This document shows, in pieces, positions 27,401 to 35,620 of a stretch of DNA of 58,614 nt. The notes under the pieces are model-generated. The model made no database searches. It was not told the origin of the DNA and saw only the letters and a list, made by a program, of their open reading frames with translations. The stretch is taken from positions 1 through 58,614 of the forward strand of contig JAGWTB010000005.1 of assembly GCA_028869175.1 (NCBI GenBank), written 5' to 3'. The translations under genes and the position numbers were made by a program. Positions within the stretch are counted from its first letter, which is position 1. Every line of letters begins with the position of its first letter. The DNA comes from Sphingomonadales bacterium. Lineage in GTDB: Bacteria; Pseudomonadota; Alphaproteobacteria; Sphingomonadales; Sphingomonadaceae.

Positions 27401-27490
27401 ACCTACGGTGCGAACAACTACAACCCCGTCCAGGGCGGCAACGGCATCCTGGGCCGGTACTTCAAGGCAGGCGTGAAGGTCGGCTTCTAA
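24470..27490 (+). CDS. TonB-dependent outer-membrane receptor 1
   Basis: 1006 residues, beginning with GTG. The signal peptide is [29 protein letters not shown]. The TonB-box region is [12 protein letters not shown], and the plug (about 50-190) ends with [33 protein letters not shown]. A large beta-barrel follows and ends in [10 protein letters not shown], with a terminal aromatic residue as expected for barrel insertion. Two Cys pairs occur in predicted loops. Such receptors import oligosaccharides, siderophores or other ligands; the neighbours favour a glycan or glycolipid. Strong terminator immediately downstream, and a LacI-type palindrome upstream. Confidence 0.94.
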   Translation: [1006 protein letters not shown]

Positions 27491-27516
27491 GCCGGGCGAC
27501 TCTGCTTGACCCATTG

Positions 27517-27545
27517 GGGGCGGTCCTTCGGGACCGCCCCTTTTT
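27517..27545 (+). terminator. rho-independent terminator after TonB receptor 1
   Basis: A 10-bp perfect stem (GGGGCGGTCC, 27517-27526, with its complement at 27531-27540), a TTCG tetraloop, then TTTTT. Confidence 0.93.
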
Positions 27546-27614
27546 CTTTGTCCGCCGCGAATGTGCCGGGTGGCGCTTCCCCATCGCCGGCGGTCGGCCT
27601 ATGGCGCAGGCTGG

Positions 27615-28610
27615 ATGCGCCGCCTGCTTGCCCTGTTCCTGCTGATCGCCATCGCGCCGCTTACCCTGCTGCGCGATCCGCCGCTGCGGCCCAGCTGGGC
27701 GCAGCAGATGAGCGCACGGCCGCTGCCGGAACCGCCGCTTGCCGCGCGGCAGGCGCTGCTGGGGGCTTTCCGGCTGGAAGGTGCCTGGCAGCTCAGCAGC
27801 CCGCACGCGCTGTTCGGCGGCTATTCGGCGCTGGTGCCGCTGTCTCCCGGCCATTTTCTGGCGATCAGCGACAAGGGCCAATGGCTTGATTTCACCGCGC
27901 CGGGCGTGACGCCGCCGGCCATGCGGATCGGGTCTATCTTCCCGGTCACACGCGCCAGCCGCAAACAGCAGCATGACATCGAATCGGCCACCCGCGACCC
28001 GCGGAGCGGGACGATCTGGTTCGGCTGGGAAGGCCCCAACGCCATCTCGCGCCACGCACCGGACCTGACGATGCAGGCGCGGGTGCGCCCGCAAGCGATG
28101 CAGGGCTGGTATGGCAACACCGGGCCCGAATCGATGGTCCGGCTGGCGGACGGACGCTTCGTGGTGCTGTGCGAGGGCTTCACCTCATGGCTGGGCGGCC
28201 CCGATCACGAAGCCGTGGTATTTTCCGGCGATCCCACCCGGGGCGGGCAGGGCGAGCGATTCACCTTTGCCGGGGCAGACGGTTTCCGCCCGACCGACAT
28301 GGCCCAGCTGCCCGACGGGCGGGTGCTGGTGTTGATGCGGCGCATGCTCTGGCCGCTGCCGCTGCGCTTCGCCGGGCGCATCATGCTGGCCGATCCGGCG
28401 CAGATCAGATCGGGAAAGGTCTGGCAGGCGCGCGAAGTGGCGCGGCTGGAAGCACCGCTGTTGATCGACAATTTCGAAGGCATGGCCGTGGAGCCGCAGG
28501 GTGACCGCACGGTGCGAGTCTGGCTGATTTCCGATGACAATGACGCCGTGACCCAGCGCACCTTGCTATGGCAGCTGCGCCTCGATCCGAAAGACCTGCC
28601 GCCGCGCTAG
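27615..28610 (+). CDS. esterase-like/phytase-like family secreted protein
   Basis: About 331 residues from ATG 27615, which begins a signal peptide MRRLLALFLLIAIAPLTLL. The body matches the style of the phytase-like beta-propeller family annotated as esterase-like activity of phytase: FGGYSALVPLSPGHFLAISDKGQW, PDDGTIWFGWEGPNAI-type repeats, and NFEGMAVEPQGDRTVRVWLISDDND near the end. The usual acidic metal-binding residues are present in the last block. Substrate unknown; phosphate or sugar esters are possible. It follows the receptor terminator, so it must have its own promoter or depend on read-through. Confidence 0.75.
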   Translation: MRRLLALFLLIAIAPLTLLRDPPLRPSWAQQMSARPLPEPPLAARQALLGAFRLEGAWQLSSPHALFGGYSALVPLSPGHFLAISDKGQWLDFTAPGVTPPAMRIGSIFPVTRASRKQQHDIESATRDPRSGTIWFGWEGPNAISRHAPDLTMQARVRPQAMQGWYGNTGPESMVRLADGRFVVLCEGFTSWLGGPDHEAVVFSGDPTRGGQGERFTFAGADGFRPTDMAQLPDGRVLVLMRRMLWPLPLRFAGRIMLADPAQIRSGKVWQAREVARLEAPLLIDNFEGMAVEPQGDRTVRVWLISDDNDAVTQRTLLWQLRLDPKDLPPR

Positions 28611-28928
28611 CGCTTCAAGTCAGGCCTGCTCCGGCAAACCGCGGGACCAAACACGGCGGCGGTGCCAATGCCAACTACTCCGCACGGGCGCAGATCAGCA
28701 CCCGCAGCACTGCCCGGCTGAGACCTGCCTGGACCTGTCGCTATGGCGCTGGTTCCAGCAGTGCGGGCAATCAGGGCCTCGACTACCGGATCAAAGTCAC
28801 GCCGTTGCCGATCGGCGGCGTCATGTACATTTCCATGTCGGCGAGTCCGTTGAAGCCTGATCTCGAGGCGGCGGTGGCGGCGATATGCCCCAATGCCTTC
28901 AGGCCTCGCCGCCGGGCGCACCAATCCC
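28611..28928. other. 318-bp gap between convergent genes, no intact gene
   Basis: Both flanking genes end here. Short open frames exist on both strands (for example a leftward frame ending at 28783 with GHIAATAASRSGFNGLADME), but none has a start and ribosome site that I trust. It may hold gene remnants. I see no terminator-like T tract. Confidence 0.4.
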
Positions 28929-30398
28929 TCACCCCAGCATAGCTGCCGGCACCACGATGGTGTTGAACGAATCCGCCGGCAAGGTCGGGGAGATCTGCTT
29001 GCCGCCCAGTACCATGCCGATGGTCAGCGGGGTTGATTCCTCGTTCTGGACGACGATGACCATTTCGCCGTCGGGGTTGCGGAAGGCGATCTGGTTTTCG
29101 AAACCCATGAAGCTGGAGTTCGGGATGAAGCGCGCGCCCGGTTTCACGAAGGCGGAAAGGTGGCGCAGCATCCAGTAGTCGTTGGTCAGCTGGTAGGTGC
29201 CGCGCTGCGTGTCGATCCACACCAGCGCGTTCTGCGGCCAGCCCCAGCCTGACATGCCGCCCAGCGGCATGGCGAAGTTCCAGTAGTGCCAGGCCCGCGC
29301 CCCGGCGTTGAAATAGCGGCGGATGGTGTTCCAGCCGTAGCGGGCATAGTGCCAGGCATTGTCGCCGAAACCGCATTCCTGTTCACTGCCCCAGATCGGC
29401 AGGTCGGGATGACGGCGACGGATTTCCTCAAGCGCGCCCTTGCCAGCCCACTGCACGCCCACGCCCTTGATCAGCGGCCCGGCCTGCGGATCGGCCAGCG
29501 CCTTGCTCAGCAGATCGGCATTGCCGCGCTCCAGCGTGCCGAAGAAGATGTCCGTCCCGGTCTTCGCCATCTCGCGGCCGAGATAGGGCAGGAAGCGGGC
29601 GAGGCCCTCCGGCGTCCAGCAGCAGCTTGGAAAGGGCTGGGCGGAATTGAATTCGTTCTGCGGCATGACCATGCCGATGCGGATGCCTTCCTTGCCGTAT
29701 TCCTCCACATAGCGGCGGAAATAGCGGGCATAGGCATCGAAATAGCGCGGGTCCTGGATGAAGGAATCCTTGCCCTCGGTGCCCAACTGGTCAGGCTTGA
29801 TGCCGTTGGCGGGGCGGCCGGGCCAGGCGGGAGCCTGGGCATAGTGACGGCCCTGCTTCATCCAGGTCGGCGGTGACCATGGCGAGGCCCACAACTTCAG
29901 ATCGGGGCGAATCCGCTGCGCCGCCTTGATGAAGGGGATCAGCGTCTCACGATCATTGGCGATCGAGAAGTGATCGAGCGCAAAATCGCCGTCGGTCTCG
30001 TCATAGGAGTACCATCCGCGCGAGATGTCGTTGGCACCCAGCGGCGTGCGGCACAGGTCCAGCGCCGCGCCATCGTCAGCGAACAGCGCCGCCATGGCCG
30101 CATCGCGGCTGCGCTGGGGCAGGGCGGAGAGCGCTTGCCAGCCCTTTTCACTGAACGCCCCGCCAAAGCCCTCGATCGGCTGGGCGGGCTTGTCGAGCGC
30201 GAACTGGACGTGCTGCTTGAACATGTCGGCAGCGGGCGCGGTGGGAGTGAGGCCGGTCATCGCCTGCCAGCGGCTGCGCTGGGTCGTGGCGTACCAGCGC
30301 AGGCCTGGCGCGGCGGGCGCGGCAAAGGCGCGCGGTGCGGCGGCGGTTACGGCAGCGGCGGCGATGAGGCCCAGCGAGTGGCGGCGGTCGATCTTCAT
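28929..30398 (-). CDS. glycoside hydrolase family 30 (glucosylceramidase-like)
   Basis: 489 residues. The signal is Tat-like (MKIDRRHSLGLIAAAAV, cleavage after AFA). The TIM barrel opens with IEGFGGAFSEKGW, and DLCRTPLGANDISRGWYSYDETDGDFALDHF is very characteristic of the glucosylceramidase-type GH30. The acid/base Glu is about 249 (MPQNEFN) and the nucleophile Glu about 339 (WGSEQECG). A C-terminal beta domain completes the fold. Likely beta-glucosidase action on glucosylceramide or beta-1,6-glucan in the periplasm. It overlaps the DUF1593 gene (ATGA) and is the last gene of the lacI-led operon. Confidence 0.92.
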   Translation of the reverse strand: MKIDRRHSLGLIAAAAVTAAAPRAFAAPAAPGLRWYATTQRSRWQAMTGLTPTAPAADMFKQHVQFALDKPAQPIEGFGGAFSEKGWQALSALPQRSRDAAMAALFADDGAALDLCRTPLGANDISRGWYSYDETDGDFALDHFSIANDRETLIPFIKAAQRIRPDLKLWASPWSPPTWMKQGRHYAQAPAWPGRPANGIKPDQLGTEGKDSFIQDPRYFDAYARYFRRYVEEYGKEGIRIGMVMPQNEFNSAQPFPSCCWTPEGLARFLPYLGREMAKTGTDIFFGTLERGNADLLSKALADPQAGPLIKGVGVQWAGKGALEEIRRRHPDLPIWGSEQECGFGDNAWHYARYGWNTIRRYFNAGARAWHYWNFAMPLGGMSGWGWPQNALVWIDTQRGTYQLTNDYWMLRHLSAFVKPGARFIPNSSFMGFENQIAFRNPDGEMVIVVQNEESTPLTIGMVLGGKQISPTLPADSFNTIVVPAAMLG

Positions 30399-31858
30399 TT
30401 GTCTCTCCCGGATTTTCGGACGGTGAGGATCACCCGGCGGTAGCGCGTGAGCGCGGGCCTGCCGTTGTCGGTGATCGCCAGAATGGCGTGGGCTTCAAGG
30501 CCATCGGGGCAAGTGCCCATGGCCAGCCAGTTCTGTCCGCAGGCTGCCGTGGCGGTGATCGTCGCGCGAGGACCTGCCGCGCCGCTGATGGCAAGCGGCG
30601 GCGGCGGGAACATGCCGCCGGCAAACCCGGCCTCGCCATAGCCAAACCAGCGGTAGGTCAGCCGGTTGCCGTCAGGATCGCGCGAGGCCGATGCATCGAG
30701 CCGCACGGCCTGGCCAACCTGCGCCTCCAGTCGCAGCGGTTCATTCCCGCCCTGGCCGTTCACCACCACCTCGGGCGGATGATTGGCCGCCTTGTAGGGC
30801 TTCACCGTCCAGTCCATCCGCGCGGCGAAATCGTGCTGGAAGGCCTCGCGCCAGCGCCAGATCGTCGCCTGGTCGGAGGTGACGCCGTTCACCGTATCGG
30901 CGCTGGTCACGCGCGGGAAACTGTCGCCGCCCTGGGTCCACAGCGCACGGGCTTCGCCGTGCGGCCGGCGCAGCAGGTAGCGCCCGCCCCAGCCGCCCCA
31001 GTCTGGCCGGTCGCCGTTTTGCAGCCCGTTGGGGATCAGCCCGAGGAAACTGGGGGTATCGCCCTCCATGATGAACATGAAGCGCGGATAGTGCGCGCCC
31101 AGCGGGCCCTTGGCGCGCACGTTGGCGTCGAGCCAGGCGTTGGTTACCGTGCGCCCGTCCGCGCCCTGGCCGTTACGGTAGAACAGGTCGCCGGAAATAC
31201 CAGTCCAGGTGGCGGCGGCATAGTTGGCGCTGTCTTCGCCCGAAGGCGTGCCGATCCAGAACAGTCCGGGAAATTCGCGCCGCAACCATGGCCCGGCATC
31301 GTCCTGATCGCTGATCGCATAGACCCGCAGCCGCGCGACCAGCGCCTTGACCTCGGTTTCCGGCAGTGTCTTGCGCGCCAGCAGCAGCGCTTCGGCCAGG
31401 GTGTTGGTGCCGCCCCAGGCGCTGACCCACAGCGGCTGCCCCACATCGCGCCGCGCCGCTGCCAGCAGGGCGAGCGCTCCGGCAGAGGGCTTGTCGGGGT
31501 TGACCGCAGCCAGGCCATACCCCGCCACGCCGGGATGGAGCCGGGCGCGCAGTTGTGCGGCATCGGGCCAGCCCGGCGCATTTTCGCGCAGGTGCGGCAG
31601 GACTTCGCCATAGGCATCGATCACCCCCGCGGCGATTTCAGGCGAAACCTTGCCGCGCTGCCAGACCGAGGTAGTCGCGGCGATGCCTTCGATATCGATC
31701 TCGTTGGCGTAGAGCAGCAGCCGCACCAGCGACATCTGGTCATCGGGCTCGTTGCCGATGTCGGTCAGAACGAAAAGGCGGGGCGGCTGCGCGGCAGCAT
31801 GGGCCGGGACCATGGCCAAAGCCAGCGCGAACAGCGCCGGTGCCAATACCCGCCTCAC
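30395..31858 (-). CDS. DUF1593 nucleoside-hydrolase-like secreted protein
   Basis: 487 residues with signal peptide MRRVLAPALFALALAMVPAHAAAQ. The N-terminal domain begins RLFVLTDIGNEPDDQMSLVRLL, the Asp-rich calcium site of the nucleoside hydrolase fold. WVSAWGGTNTLAEALLLA and YAISDQDDAGPWLRREFPGLFWI are DUF1593 signatures. The C-terminal ~100 residues form a beta-sandwich (VRLDASASRDPDGNRLTYRWFGYGEA, PKD-like). Family members sit in polysaccharide-degradation loci, but activity is unproven. Its ATG overlaps the lacI stop, and its stop overlaps the GH30 ATG. Confidence 0.87.
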   Translation of the reverse strand: MRRVLAPALFALALAMVPAHAAAQPPRLFVLTDIGNEPDDQMSLVRLLLYANEIDIEGIAATTSVWQRGKVSPEIAAGVIDAYGEVLPHLRENAPGWPDAAQLRARLHPGVAGYGLAAVNPDKPSAGALALLAAARRDVGQPLWVSAWGGTNTLAEALLLARKTLPETEVKALVARLRVYAISDQDDAGPWLRREFPGLFWIGTPSGEDSANYAAATWTGISGDLFYRNGQGADGRTVTNAWLDANVRAKGPLGAHYPRFMFIMEGDTPSFLGLIPNGLQNGDRPDWGGWGGRYLLRRPHGEARALWTQGGDSFPRVTSADTVNGVTSDQATIWRWREAFQHDFAARMDWTVKPYKAANHPPEVVVNGQGGNEPLRLEAQVGQAVRLDASASRDPDGNRLTYRWFGYGEAGFAGGMFPPPPLAISGAAGPRATITATAACGQNWLAMGTCPDGLEAHAILAITDNGRPALTRYRRVILTVRKSGRDK

Positions 31859-32892
31859 GGCGCGTCTGCCACCGAATCGCGCTCGATCAGGGCGAACCGC
31901 AGGCTCACTTGAGGGTTCGTGTCCACCGCGAGTGCACGATCAAGCAGCTGGACGGCGGCGGCATGGGCCATGTCCTCGATCGGCTGGTGGACCGTGGTCA
32001 GGTAGGGCCAGACCGACTTGGCCACCCAACTATCGTCGAAGCCGCAGATCGATACGTCGCGCGGCACATTGTAGCCGAGCTGGAAGCAGGCGACGATGGC
32101 CCCGGCGGCGGAATCATCGTTGGCGGCGAAGATCGCGGTGGGATAGCGCCGCGCCGACATCAGGTCACGCCCCGCCGCAATGCCTCCTTCGAAGGTAAAT
32201 CCGCCCTCGGTCTCGTTGACGATGGCATCGGGATCGAGCGCGCGCAGCCGTCCGATGAAGCCCCGTCGGCGGGTGATGGCGGCACCGTGGCTGGGCTGGC
32301 CGTTGATCAGGCCGAAACGGCGATGGCCGCGATCCCAGAACATCTGGGCGATCTGCGCGGCGGCGGCCTCGTCGTCGATCAGCACGGCGGGCGAACGGCC
32401 GGGGTCGAGCACCGGGGCGATGCGCGAATAGCGCACACGGTGGCGTTCGAGGAAGTCCAGCACTTGCGGGTTGTCGCTCAGCGGCGGGGTCAGCACGAAG
32501 CCGTCGGTCCGGCCATTGCGCAGCAGCGCCGCCAGCTGGCTCTCCAGTCCGGCCGTGCCGGCAAGCGAATCGAGATTGTCGATCCGCAGGTGGTGCTGAT
32601 GTTCCACGCAGGCGCGGTAGACACCGGACTGCACCTTCATCGTGTAGTTCGGGCTGGGGTTGTCGAACAGGACGCCGATGGTGAAGCTGCGGGCCCCGGC
32701 GAGTGACCGCGCCGCCGTATCCGGCACGTAGTTCAGCGCACTGATCGCCGCTTCCACCTTGTCGCGCAGGCGCGGCGACACGTGCGGTTCGTTGTTGATC
32801 ACCCGCGAGACGCTCTTGAGCGAAACGCCTGCCAGTTCGGCGACATCAGCCATGGTGGCATGCCCGGGCGGCGCAGTTTGCACGAAGTTCAT
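31855..32892 (-). CDS. LacI-family transcriptional regulator
   Basis: 345 residues. The N-terminal HTH is TMADVAELAGVSLKSVSRVINNEPHVSPRLRDKVEAAI (about 13-50) with hinge helix ARSLAGARS. The periplasmic-binding-protein-like sensor domain (about 68-335) carries YNVPRDVSICGFDDSWVAKSVWPYLTTV. The ligand is presumably a sugar released by the neighbouring hydrolases. It heads a tightly overlapping operon (lacI, DUF1593, GH30) and is divergent from TonB receptor 2. TGACA-N4-TGTCA palindromes in the shared 162-bp gap are the likely operators. Confidence 0.93.
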   Translation of the reverse strand: MNFVQTAPPGHATMADVAELAGVSLKSVSRVINNEPHVSPRLRDKVEAAISALNYVPDTAARSLAGARSFTIGVLFDNPSPNYTMKVQSGVYRACVEHQHHLRIDNLDSLAGTAGLESQLAALLRNGRTDGFVLTPPLSDNPQVLDFLERHRVRYSRIAPVLDPGRSPAVLIDDEAAAAQIAQMFWDRGHRRFGLINGQPSHGAAITRRRGFIGRLRALDPDAIVNETEGGFTFEGGIAAGRDLMSARRYPTAIFAANDDSAAGAIVACFQLGYNVPRDVSICGFDDSWVAKSVWPYLTTVHQPIEDMAHAAAVQLLDRALAVDTNPQVSLRFALIERDSVADAP

Positions 32893-32908
32893 GGCGCCAC
32901 CCTAGTCA

Positions 32909-32930
32909 GACCTGATCATTCTGTCAGGTC
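32909..32930. promoter_or_regulatory. palindrome GACCTGA-N8-TCAGGTC upstream of lacI
   Basis: Perfect 7-bp arms, 17 bp before the lacI start codon. It contains a CTGTCAGG core reminiscent of the neighbouring operators. Possible autoregulatory site or leader hairpin. Confidence 0.45.
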
Positions 32931-32943
32931 GATACCTCTCCAT

Positions 32944-32971
32944 TGACAGCGATGTCTTGACAGCGATGTCA
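32944..32971. promoter_or_regulatory. tandem LacI-type operators TGACA-N4-TGTCA with embedded -35 elements
   Basis: TGACAGCGATGTCT (32944-32957) and the perfect palindrome TGACAGCGATGTCA (32958-32971) lie end to end, a 14-bp direct repeat. Each is preceded by T, giving TTGACA, an ideal -35 hexamer for rightward transcription. Repressor bound here would mask promoters in both directions. The site is about 85 bp before TonB receptor 2. Confidence 0.7.
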
Positions 32972-33054
32972 AACGAAGTCAACACGAGCGCCTGTGATTG
33001 GTAGCGATCACATCAGCAACCGGGTTTGACCCGCAATACCCTGGGAGGGGTTCT

Positions 33055-35490
33055 ATGAAGAAAGCGCTGCTGGCCGGAACGGCCATGATTTTCGCCATGT
33101 CGTCCGCGCCTGTCTGGGCACAGTCGGCTGACCAGAAATCCGCCGAAGACGAGGCCGCCGCAGCTGGCGATATCGTCGTCACCGCCACCCGCAGCGAAAC
33201 GCTTCTGTCCAAGACGCCGCTGGCGCTGACCGCCGTGACCGGCGACGCGCTGCGCGACCAGGGCATCACCGGGCCGACCGACCTGGGCGATTCGGTTCCC
33301 AACCTGTCGATCGACCGCACCAACGGCCTCCAGATCACTATTCGCGGCGTGACCAGCACCGACGGCACCGAGAAGGGCGATCCTTCGGCGGCCTTCCTGC
33401 TGGACGGCATCTACCTCGCCCGTCCGCAGCAGGCGGATATCGGCTTCTTCGACGTCGCTCGCGTCGAAGTGCTGCGCGGACCGCAGGGCACGCTATATGG
33501 CCGCAACACCACGGCGGGCGTGGTCAACGTCATCACCAACAAGCCTGAAATCGGCAAGTTCGGCGTTGGCGTGAACGCCGGTTACGGCAACTACAACGCC
33601 GCCAGCGCTGACGGTTATATCAACCTCCCCGCCGGTGACATGGCCGCCTTCCGCGTTGCTGCCACCTTTGATCAGCGTGACAGCTATATCCACAGCACCC
33701 CCGGCGACCCGAACGACAACGTCGATCGTGATCCGTTCCGCCGCAACTTCGCGATCCGCGGCTCGGCGCTGGTCAAGCTGGGTGATCGCGGTGATCTCAT
33801 GCTGCGCGCCAACTACGGCCACCTAGGCGGCACCCGTGCTACCGGCGTGCCAACCAGCAACTTCTACCGGCAGACCGCCAACGGCACTGCCACAACGCTG
33901 GACGCCAACGGCAACGCCATCTGGTCGCCGATTGCCAACGTCGACTCGCGCCTGACCCGCAACCTTTGGACGATCCCGCTGAAGACCAGCGCTACCGGTG
34001 GCGGCGGCACGGGCAGTTCCAAGCCGTTCGACATCGACGATACGAGCTGGGGCATCGATGGCGAGCTGAACTACGACCTCGGCGGCTTCACCGTGACCTA
34101 TCTGGGTTCGTACCGCGAATACAAGGCGCACGAAAACTCGCAGCTCGACATTCGCGGCCTGCTGCCGGCCAGCCTGCCCGGGTTTCTCTCGACGCCCGGC
34201 GCCGGCCTGATGGATAACTTCCTGAAGGACTGCACCCAGCCGGCCGAGCAGTGCAACTATCCCGGTTTCTTCGATGGCAACTACCAGCAGCAGAGCCATG
34301 AGTTCCGCATCGCCACCAACGGCGATGGTCCGCTCAAGCTGCAGGCCGGTGGCTACTACTTCCGCGAACACTCGGTGATCGGTTTCTACATTCCGGACTT
34401 CCCGGAATTCATCATCGGCAGCAACAAGCTCTATGGTTTCCCGCAGGAAACCACCTCGAAGACGCTGGGTGCCTTCGCGCAGGGCACCTATGCGATCACG
34501 CCGGCCTTCCGCCTGACGGCGGGCGTGCGGTATACCCATGACGACAAGTTCCGTTATGGCCACACGGTTGCCACCAATAACATCAACTCGCCCATCGTCA
34601 TCGGTGGCAGCACCTATGCCAACGATGCCGAGGTGAAGAACAACCGCGTCACCTGGCGTCTCGGCTTCGACGCCGACCTCGCTGGCGGCCTGGCCTATGG
34701 CAGCATCGCCACCGGCTACAAGCAGGGCGGTTTCGGCGACGGCTGTTCGACCGGCCTGACCACCAAGATCACCACCAAGGGCGAAAGCTGCGCCCCGACG
34801 CTGCCCCAGGCGATCTACTACCAGCCGGAAACGCTGACTGCCTACGAACTGGGCTATCGTGGCCGGATCATGGATGGGCTGCGCATCGATACCAGCGTGT
34901 TCTATTACGATTACAAGAACATGCAGCTCAGCTCGCAGCTCAACATCAATGGCGCGCCAACGCTGGTTACCACCAACGCGGGCAAGTCCTCGGTGTTCGG
35001 GCTTGAGTTCCAGGCCTTCATCACGCCGGTGAAGAACTTCTCGGTCAATGTCGGCTTCAACATCACCGATGCCAAGTACAAGCACTTCTGCCCGGGCGGC
35101 ACCGTCACCGGCAAGCCGCTTGATGCATGCTCGGCCGGCACGCCCGACTTCAAGGGCCGTCCGCTCGACCGGTCGCCGAAGCAGGTTGCCTTCGCCTCGT
35201 TCGACTGGACGGTGCCGATGGGGGCCAGCGATCTGGTGCTGTCGGCCGGAACACGCCTGACCTCGCGGTACTCGATCACCCAGTTCGGGGCTGCGCCGAC
35301 GCAGTATTTCACGCCGTCGCACAGCAACAGCCAGGCCAGCCTGACCTTCAACGCGCCGGACCGTGCATGGTATCTGCAGGCCTACGTCAAGAACATCGAG
35401 AACTTCATCGAAGTGCGCAACGCCACTTCCGATTCGGTTACCCCGGGCGATCCGCGCACCTTCGGCGTGCGGGCCGGTTTCAAGTTCTGA
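33055..35490 (+). CDS. TonB-dependent outer-membrane receptor 2
   Basis: About 811 residues from ATG 33055, which has GGGAGGGG six bp upstream. The signal peptide is MKKALLAGTAMIFAMSSAPVWA. The TonB-box region is GDIVVTATRSETLL. The plug carries LGDSVPNLSIDRTNGLQITIRGVTS and VEVLRGPQGTLYGRNTTAGVVNVITNKP. The barrel ends PRTFGVRAGFKF with a terminal Phe. It belongs to the shorter siderophore/oligosaccharide-type receptors, a different subgroup from receptor 1. Divergent from lacI and followed by the GH3 gene, so import of a beta-glucoside is the simplest reading. Confidence 0.95.
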   Translation: MKKALLAGTAMIFAMSSAPVWAQSADQKSAEDEAAAAGDIVVTATRSETLLSKTPLALTAVTGDALRDQGITGPTDLGDSVPNLSIDRTNGLQITIRGVTSTDGTEKGDPSAAFLLDGIYLARPQQADIGFFDVARVEVLRGPQGTLYGRNTTAGVVNVITNKPEIGKFGVGVNAGYGNYNAASADGYINLPAGDMAAFRVAATFDQRDSYIHSTPGDPNDNVDRDPFRRNFAIRGSALVKLGDRGDLMLRANYGHLGGTRATGVPTSNFYRQTANGTATTLDANGNAIWSPIANVDSRLTRNLWTIPLKTSATGGGGTGSSKPFDIDDTSWGIDGELNYDLGGFTVTYLGSYREYKAHENSQLDIRGLLPASLPGFLSTPGAGLMDNFLKDCTQPAEQCNYPGFFDGNYQQQSHEFRIATNGDGPLKLQAGGYYFREHSVIGFYIPDFPEFIIGSNKLYGFPQETTSKTLGAFAQGTYAITPAFRLTAGVRYTHDDKFRYGHTVATNNINSPIVIGGSTYANDAEVKNNRVTWRLGFDADLAGGLAYGSIATGYKQGGFGDGCSTGLTTKITTKGESCAPTLPQAIYYQPETLTAYELGYRGRIMDGLRIDTSVFYYDYKNMQLSSQLNINGAPTLVTTNAGKSSVFGLEFQAFITPVKNFSVNVGFNITDAKYKHFCPGGTVTGKPLDACSAGTPDFKGRPLDRSPKQVAFASFDWTVPMGASDLVLSAGTRLTSRYSITQFGAAPTQYFTPSHSNSQASLTFNAPDRAWYLQAYVKNIENFIEVRNATSDSVTPGDPRTFGVRAGFKF

Positions 35491-35495
35491 TCGAC

Positions 35496-35532
35496 GTGCC
35501 CGGACGGGTCGCACGTAAAGTTCGCCGGGCAC
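35496..35532 (+). other. stem-loop between TonB receptor 2 and the GH3 gene
   Basis: GTGCCCGG (35496-35503) pairs perfectly with CCGGGCAC (35525-35532) across a 21-nt loop. There is no T tract, so it is more likely an mRNA stability or processing element than a terminator. It would let the receptor and the enzyme be made in different amounts from one transcript. Confidence 0.4.
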
Positions 35533-35620
35533 ACAGAGAATGAGGGTGGAGGCGGATGCGGGCTTGCCCGTGTCCGCCTTTGCCGTGATGATCCCCAGAA
35601 ACAAGGACATGGAGACGATG

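Noticed and set aside
24329-27514. A 1061-residue frame antisense to TonB receptor 1
   Set aside because: Long antisense frames are expected in high-GC genes with third-position bias; the receptor has signal, plug and barrel features while the antisense has none.
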